Assembly: GCA_937996655.1 (NCBI GenBank)
Contig: CALKUK010000011.1
Location: forward strand, 248,001 to 312,000
DNA from: an uncultured Sphingomonadaceae bacterium
GTDB taxonomy: Bacteria; Pseudomonadota; Alphaproteobacteria; Sphingomonadales; Sphingomonadaceae
Direction: 5' to 3'
DNA length: 64,000 bases
Part shown: piece after piece, positions 59,509-64,000 of the stretch
Position numbering within the stretch: the first letter of the stretch is position 1
Layout of the letters: the number at the start of each line of letters is the position of its first letter
Position numbers and translations under genes: made by a program
The notes under the pieces: generated by a model
What the model was told of the DNA's origin: nothing
Databases searched by the model: none
The model's input: only the letters and a program-made list of their open reading frames with translations

Positions 59509-59624
59509 TGGCGGGTCTAAGGGCGGTTGACTTGATCAACACCGCTTCCTAAGGGGAGCGCGCCTTGGCGGGGTTACCCGTTGTCATGGCGGTTTGCCCT
59601 TCCTGTCAGAAAGGACGACTCGAC

Positions 59625-59945
59625 ATGGTTTCGGAAGATCCCGCGCAGGACGGTAAAAGCCCGTCAGACCCTCGGCTCGATTCGTTAGACATGCAGCTGA
59701 AAAAGGTCAGACAGGCGGAAAAGATCCGTTCGGGAAACAAGGACCAGGCGCCCGCCAAAGGAATGCGGCAGGGCAACCGGGTTCTAACCGAATTGATTGC
59801 CGGGCCTGCGGGTGGTGCTTTGTTGGGCTGGTTTTTGGACCGGCTCTTCGGGACAGCCCCCGGGATCCTGCTTGTTGCCATGTTCCTTGGGATCGTGGTG
59901 GCGTTCAGGAACATCATAAGGATTTCAAACGAGCGTCCGGAATAG
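59625..59945 (+). CDS. atpI: ATP synthase accessory protein AtpI
   Basis: A 106-residue protein with two membrane helices (LIAGPAGGALLGWFLDRLFG and GILLVAMFLGIVVAF). AtpI helps assemble the c-ring or supplies Mg2+ to the synthase. It has the AtpI position, first in the Fo operon. ATG 59625 has AAAGGA upstream; the frame is open further upstream but with a non-family sequence. Confidence 0.88.
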   Translation: MVSEDPAQDGKSPSDPRLDSLDMQLKKVRQAEKIRSGNKDQAPAKGMRQGNRVLTELIAGPAGGALLGWFLDRLFGTAPGILLVAMFLGIVVAFRNIIRISNERPE

Positions 59946-59983
59946 TCCGGGCGCTTTGTGTGCATAAACGGGGTTGGAATTAC

Positions 59984-60769
59984 GTGGCTTCCGAAGGCGG
60001 CAAGATCGATCCGATGCACCAGTTCCTGATTGAGCCGATTGTTCCGCTCAAACTGGCTGGTTATGACATCTCGTTCACCAATTCCTCGCTGTTCATGATC
60101 ATCGTGATGGCGACGATTTGGCTGTTCATGCTTGGTGGTATGAAGCGTCAGATGGTGCCCGGCCGTTGGCAGGCTGCTGTCGAAGGCGTGAATGGTTTCA
60201 TCAACGACATGGTTTCCACCAGCGTCGGCCCGGAAGGCAAGAAGTACGTTCCGCTCGTCTTCTCGCTCTTCATGTTCATCCTCGTGTCGAACTTCATGGG
60301 CATGATGCCCTTCGGTATCGTCCCGGGTGCACACGCTTTTACAGTCACCAGCCACCTGACGGTTACCGCGGTCCTCGCGATCCTCAGCTTCGGCACGGTG
60401 CTGGTTGTCGGTTTCTGGAAGCATAAGCTGCACTTCTTCAGCCTGTTCGTGCCGCATGGCACGCCCTGGTGGCTGATGTGGCTCATCCCGTTCATTGAGC
60501 TGTTCTCGTTCCTCATCCGCCCGTTCAGCCTTGCGCTGCGACTGTTCGTCGCCATGACGGCAGGCCACGTGCTGATGAAGGTGCTCGCAGGCTTTGTGAT
60601 CAACGGGCTGAACGCCGATGCGGCTTGGGTCGCCCCGGTGGTGAGCCTTCCTGCCTTTATCCTGATGATTGGCATCACCATGCTGGAACTGCTGGTGTGC
60701 GCCATTCAGGCCTATGTCTTTGCACTTCTCACGTCGCTGTACATCAACGACGCGGTGAATTTGCACTGA
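59984..60769 (+). CDS. atpB: ATP synthase Fo subunit a
   Basis: A 261-residue proton-channel subunit. The key Arg is in FSLALRLFVAMTAGHVLMKVL, and the last helix contains MLELLVCAIQAYVFALLTSLYI, the quinone-free proton path. GTG 59984 (ASEGGKIDPMHQF) is the usual start; a further start 24 bases upstream is open. Confidence 0.94.
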   Translation: MASEGGKIDPMHQFLIEPIVPLKLAGYDISFTNSSLFMIIVMATIWLFMLGGMKRQMVPGRWQAAVEGVNGFINDMVSTSVGPEGKKYVPLVFSLFMFILVSNFMGMMPFGIVPGAHAFTVTSHLTVTAVLAILSFGTVLVVGFWKHKLHFFSLFVPHGTPWWLMWLIPFIELFSFLIRPFSLALRLFVAMTAGHVLMKVLAGFVINGLNADAAWVAPVVSLPAFILMIGITMLELLVCAIQAYVFALLTSLYINDAVNLH

Positions 60770-60818
60770 GTTTTTCGACAACCACCTGTGTAATCTATTT
60801 TCTAAAGGGAGTTTTATC

Positions 60819-61046
60819 ATGGACGCAGAAGCAGCAAAGTTGATCGGTGCCGGTCTCGCAGCCATCGGTGCAGGCCTCGCAGCCGGCGGCGTGGGTAACG
60901 TCTTCGGTTCGTTCCTTCAGGGCGCACTTCGCAACCCGGCAGCCGCTGATGGCCAGCAGGGTCGTCTGTTCATCGGCTTCGCCGCAGCCGAACTTCTCGG
61001 CCTGCTGGCGTTCGTCGTCGCGATGATCCTGATTTTCGTCGCGTAA
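60819..61046 (+). CDS. atpE: ATP synthase Fo subunit c
   Basis: A 75-residue hairpin of two helices; the proton-binding Glu is in GFAAAELLGLLAFVVAM, and the loop has the conserved R-N-P in GALRNPAA. It forms the rotor ring. AAAGGGAG precedes the ATG. Confidence 0.97.
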   Translation: MDAEAAKLIGAGLAAIGAGLAAGGVGNVFGSFLQGALRNPAAADGQQGRLFIGFAAAELLGLLAFVVAMILIFVA

Positions 61047-61077
61047 CGAACACACGAATTAAGGACGGCTCTCCGCC

Positions 61078-61572
61078 ATGCCCCAGATTTCCCAGATCCT
61101 TGAGACCTATGCGTCGCAATTCTTCTGGCTGCTGATTGTCTTTGCTCTGATCTACTTTTTGATCGGCATGGGCATCCTGCCAAAGGTCGACGCTGCGGTT
61201 GATGCCCGTGATGCCAAAATCGCGAGCGACCTTGCTGCTGCCGAAAAGGTGCGTGGTGAGGCTGAAGGTCTGGAAGGGGCGTGGCAGGCCGAACTGACAC
61301 AGACCCGCAATGCGGCTCAGGCAGAGGCTCAGAAAGCCAAAGCCAAGGCGCAGAAAGACGCGGAAGCTCGTCTGGCCAAGGCAGATGCGGAAATCGCAGC
61401 CAAGACCAGCGAAGCTGAAGCTGCCATTGCCAAGGCACGTGCCTCTGCAATGGGCGGTCTGGAAGCTGTTGCCGCAGACGCGGCGCAGGATATTGTTGCC
61501 AAGGTTTCCGGTATCAAGGTGACCCCGGCACAGGCAACTCAGGCAGTGAAGGCAGCTTTGTCCAATGGCTGA
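61078..61572 (+). CDS. atpF': ATP synthase Fo subunit b'
   Basis: A 164-residue stator protein with one N-terminal membrane helix (SQFFWLLIVFALIYFLIGMG) and a long charged coiled coil. Two different b-type genes (b' and b) are typical of alphaproteobacteria. It overlaps the next gene by 8 bases. Confidence 0.92.
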   Translation: MPQISQILETYASQFFWLLIVFALIYFLIGMGILPKVDAAVDARDAKIASDLAAAEKVRGEAEGLEGAWQAELTQTRNAAQAEAQKAKAKAQKDAEARLAKADAEIAAKTSEAEAAIAKARASAMGGLEAVAADAAQDIVAKVSGIKVTPAQATQAVKAALSNG

Positions 61573-62107
61573 AGAAACGCACGCATCGACAGAAGCCGCT
61601 GGCGGCGCTGTGGAACACGCAGTCCCGTCTGCGCTGGGTATGGACGCCACCATGTGGGTCGCGTTGGCGATGCTTATCGTGATCGGGATCGCGCTGTGGC
61701 AGCGCGTACCGGCCATGATCGGCAGCGCGCTCGACAAGAAGATCGCTGGCATCAAGGAACAGCTTGATGCCGCGTCTGATCTGCGCAAGCAGGCAGAAGC
61801 GATCAAGGCGGACTATGAAGCCAAGGCGAAGGCTGCGGCCAAGGATGCCGAAGACATGAAGGCGGCAGCGGCTGAAGAAGCCAAGCAGATTGTCGCCAAC
61901 GCCAAGGCTGATGCTACCGCGCTTATCGCACGCCGCACCAAGACGGCGGAAGAAAAGATTGCAGCGGCAGAACGTGCAGCGATTGCAGACGTCCGCGCGC
62001 AGGCCGCTGCGGCCGCCACCGCAGCCGCAGCGGCACTCATCGCCAAGGGCCATGACGTGAAGGCAGACAAGTCGCTCGTCGATCAGACGATTTCGACGCT
62101 TAACTAA
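61565..62107 (+). CDS. atpF: ATP synthase Fo subunit b
   Basis: A 180-residue stator subunit: a polar N terminus, one membrane helix (MWVALAMLIVIGIALWQRVP, about 31-50) and a coiled coil rich in Ala, Lys and Glu. It ends the Fo operon. The F1 genes (atpH-A-G-D-C) are not here, the usual split arrangement in alphaproteobacteria. Confidence 0.92.
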   Translation: MAEETHASTEAAGGAVEHAVPSALGMDATMWVALAMLIVIGIALWQRVPAMIGSALDKKIAGIKEQLDAASDLRKQAEAIKADYEAKAKAAAKDAEDMKAAAAEEAKQIVANAKADATALIARRTKTAEEKIAAAERAAIADVRAQAAAAATAAAAALIAKGHDVKADKSLVDQTISTLN

Positions 62108-62129
62108 GCACTTCGCAAGTGCTGAACAA

Positions 62130-62164
62130 AGGGGCGGGCCGGGAAACCGGCGCCGCCCTTTTTG
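62130..62164 (+). terminator. Terminator of the Fo operon
   Basis: GC-rich hairpin AAAGGGGCGG ... CCGCCCTTTTT with inner CCGG/CCGG around GAAA, followed by a T-run. A smaller AGCACTT/AAGTGCT hairpin (62108-62124) precedes it and a CTCCCGC/GCGGGAG repeat (62173-62188) follows. Confidence 0.85.
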
Positions 62165-62216
62165 TTTTCCCTCTCCCGCCTGCGGGAGGGCTTAGGGGAG
62201 GGACCGCGCTCTTTTG

Positions 62217-62939
62217 TCAAAATCGCAGCATGATGTTCCGGGCGAGTGCGGGCGACATACTGTGCACCAACTGCAGCAGCTTCACCATGCCGACATTGGC
62301 TTCTTCCGCATTACGTTCCATCGCCACCACGATCTGACGGGCACATTCTGCAGGGGGCATCTTCTTGCTCCCGCGACCGGCGGTAAGCTTGGTTTCCACA
62401 ACAGGCGGCAGCGCTTCCAGCACATGGACTTTCGTTCCGGCAAGCTGCGCGCGCAGGGCCTGCGTATAGCTGCGCAAGCCCGCTTTGGTGGCGCAATAAA
62501 CGGGCCCGCCCGCGCGCGGCGCAATGGCCAGGCCCGATGTGACATTGACGATCATCGCCTCCGGTCGTGCCCGCAGCGTGGGCAGCAGCCGCGCAATGAG
62601 GTGCATCGGCGCATTCAGATTGAGGAAGATGCAGCTGTCATTGTCCGCAAGGTCGGGTGCCGCCTCCCGGAAATCATGGTCGCTGCCGGCCCCGGCATTG
62701 TTGATCAGGATGTCGATAGGGCGGCTGCCGATGCCGCTGACAACCGCATCAACGCCCTTGGCCTTTGAAAGATCGGACGGGATCACCTCAAAACCATCAG
62801 CCTGCATGGCGGCAATGCGCTCCGCATTACGCCCCGTCACAATCACCGTCGCGCCTTTGGCATGGAGCTGTTGGGCAAGGTCCTTCCCAATTCCGTCCGT
62901 TCCGCCCGTCAACAATATGGTCTTGCCTGCCAGTTGCAT
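62217..62939 (-). CDS. Short-chain dehydrogenase (DltE-like SDR)
   Basis: A 240-residue SDR oxidoreductase: cofactor motif ILLTGGTDGIGKDLAQQL, NNAGAGSDHD, and the catalytic Ser, Tyr, Lys set in VTSGLAIAP and VYCATKAGL. It belongs to the DltE-like group, whose substrate is usually unknown. It converges on the Fo operon terminator and is divergent from uvrC with 56 bases between. Confidence 0.88.
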   Translation of the reverse strand: MQLAGKTILLTGGTDGIGKDLAQQLHAKGATVIVTGRNAERIAAMQADGFEVIPSDLSKAKGVDAVVSGIGSRPIDILINNAGAGSDHDFREAAPDLADNDSCIFLNLNAPMHLIARLLPTLRARPEAMIVNVTSGLAIAPRAGGPVYCATKAGLRSYTQALRAQLAGTKVHVLEALPPVVETKLTAGRGSKKMPPAECARQIVVAMERNAEEANVGMVKLLQLVHSMSPALARNIMLRF

Positions 62940-62995
62940 CTATTGTCTCCCCAACCGCTTCTTATTCCGTCACAAGTTGATCTCAGTCGCCTGAT

Positions 62996-64000
62996 ATGTC
63001 CACGCCCAATTCTCCGGATCGCTTCAATGAGGAACGCGCAGCCTATGCCGTGCGTGGGGCCGCCAATCAGCCTGATCTGGAGGCGGGTGTGGCCGCCATC
63101 CGCAATGTGCTTAAGACATTGCCGACCAAGCCAGGGGTCTATCGCATGCATGATGCGCTAGGCGATGTCCTTTATGTCGGCAAGGCGAAGGCGCTCAAGA
63201 ACCGGGTGACGAACTACACGCAGGTGGAACGCCTGCCCAATCGCCTGCGCCGGATGGTCGCGCAAACGCGCAGCATGACCATCGTCACGACCAATAGCGA
63301 GGCAGAGGCGCTGTTGCTCGAAGCGCAGCTGATTAAGCGCTATCGGCCGGCCTATAATGTGCTGCTGCGTGATGACAAAAGCTTCCCGTTCATTCTCCTG
63401 CGGTCGGACCATGCTTTCCCGCGCATCCAGAAGCATCGCGGTGCGCGACGGGCGAAGGGGAATTATTACGGGCCGTTTGCCAGTGCGGGCTCGGTCAACA
63501 CGACGCTTAACGCGTTGCAGAAGCTGTTCCTGCTCCGCTCCTGCACCGACAGCTTCTTCAACAATCGGGATCGTCCCTGTCTGCTCTATCAAATCAAGCG
63601 CTGTTCGGCTCCTTGTGTCGGGCGCGTTGATGAGAATCGCTATGCCGATCTGGTGTCGGACGCGAAGGCGTTTCTGGGCGGCAAATCAACCGAGGTGCAG
63701 GTCAAACTCGCCAAGGAGATGGAGGGCGCGGCCGAAGCGCTTGATTTTGAGCAGGCGGCCGTCCTGCGGGATCGGCTGAAGGCGCTGACCTTCATTCAGG
63801 GCAGTCAGGCGATCAACGCACAGGGTGTGGGCGATGCGGACATCTTTGCGCTGGCGTCCAAGTCCGGCCAGATCGGCATCCAGGCCTTTTTCATTCGTGG
63901 CGGGCAGAATTGGGGGCATCGCGCCTTCTTCCCGACGCACACGAACGAATTGGCGGAAGAGGAGGTCTTCTCCAGCTTCCTCGCCCAATTCTATGAAGAT
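62996..64000 (+). CDS. uvrC: Excinuclease ABC subunit C, 5' part
   Basis: The first 335 codons of uvrC, cut by the window edge. The GIY-YIG nuclease domain (KPGVYRMHDALGDVLYVGKAK, about 44-64) makes the 3' incision in nucleotide excision repair; NYYGPFASA and RPCLLYQIKRCSAPCVG with its two Cys follow; a UvrB-binding UVR segment ALDFEQAAVLRDRLKAL is complete. The remaining part, with the RNase H-like 5' nuclease and HhH domain, should lie beyond 64000. Confidence 0.96.
   Translation, partial: MSTPNSPDRFNEERAAYAVRGAANQPDLEAGVAAIRNVLKTLPTKPGVYRMHDALGDVLYVGKAKALKNRVTNYTQVERLPNRLRRMVAQTRSMTIVTTNSEAEALLLEAQLIKRYRPAYNVLLRDDKSFPFILLRSDHAFPRIQKHRGARRAKGNYYGPFASAGSVNTTLNALQKLFLLRSCTDSFFNNRDRPCLLYQIKRCSAPCVGRVDENRYADLVSDAKAFLGGKSTEVQVKLAKEMEGAAEALDFEQAAVLRDRLKALTFIQGSQAINAQGVGDADIFALASKSGQIGIQAFFIRGGQNWGHRAFFPTHTNELAEEEVFSSFLAQFYED

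Noticed and set aside
59606..60865. Long open frame antisense to the Fo operon
   Set aside because: His/Arg/Glu-rich antisense noise over real atpI and atpB genes.

Overview
The window is a 64 kb piece of a GC-rich alphaproteobacterial chromosome, most likely from a sphingomonad (order Sphingomonadales). I base this on the gene families present: a LigE-like glutathione S-transferase, DUF2794, UrcA, a Slam/TbpB-like pair, an HPr-rel-A cassette, an atpI-B-E-F'-F block without the F1 genes, and an alphaproteobacterial-type RpoH promoter at dnaK. The species cannot be named from the sequence alone. It is mostly core chromosome with small accessory inserts. I see no rRNA or tRNA gene, no CRISPR array, no complete insertion sequence and no prophage.

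Layout. 1-9.3 kb: crotonase, glycine-zipper protein, DUF1295 membrane protein, a large structured-RNA-like intergenic element (2331-2660), a GGDEF-EAL protein, a coniferyl-aldehyde-type dehydrogenase, a DEAD-box helicase, a LigE-like GST and an SH3 protein. 9.3-16.3 kb: 2-hydroxyacid dehydrogenase, purS-purQ, then the minus-strand operon ubiE-ubiB-coaBC-dut-moeB; coaBC carries a REP-like palindrome read in frame. 16.8-20.3 kb: mutM, rpsT, dnaA with a marked upstream palindrome, and an Hpt protein. 20.4-25.5 kb: a Slam-type outer-membrane exporter with its candidate surface lipoprotein, UrcA, and a LytS/LytTR two-component system. 25.6-33 kb: MFS transporter, pgsA-moaD-moaE, oxyR, cysE-DUF2794, a membrane protein and an SDR. 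33.2-35.8 kb: a four-gene HPr-rel-A cassette (Tat-exported protein, PqqD-like protein, HprK-like kinase, nucleotidyltransferase-fold protein). 35.8-42 kb: gph divergent from glmU, DUF3291, a VapBC-type module, glmS, a GFA protein, a GST and a tiny membrane protein. 42-49.7 kb: aldo/keto reductase, a copper chaperone pair, dnaK-dnaJ, purB, radC. 49.8-53.5 kb: the ydbH-ynbE-ydbL envelope lipid-transport operon. 53.5-59.5 kb: TauE/SafE exporter, TonB-dependent receptor, YezD, RBBP9-type hydrolase and ChrA, a plausible sulfur-oxyanion neighbourhood. 59.6-62.1 kb: the ATP synthase Fo operon. The window ends inside uvrC.

Functional links. MoeB-like (11533-12297) would adenylate the MoaD encoded at 28112-28369, whose partner MoaE is next to it. 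GlmU and GlmS together supply UDP-GlcNAc. YdbH, YnbE and YdbL form one envelope-spanning system. Slam and the TbpB-like lipoprotein form an exporter-substrate pair. The best candidates for under-described biology are the HPr-rel-A cassette (it resembles the tailoring part of a peptide-modification system, with an exported Tat protein as possible client) and the ~330-base structured element before the GGDEF-EAL gene. Several very small membrane-protein genes that are easy to miss are also listed.
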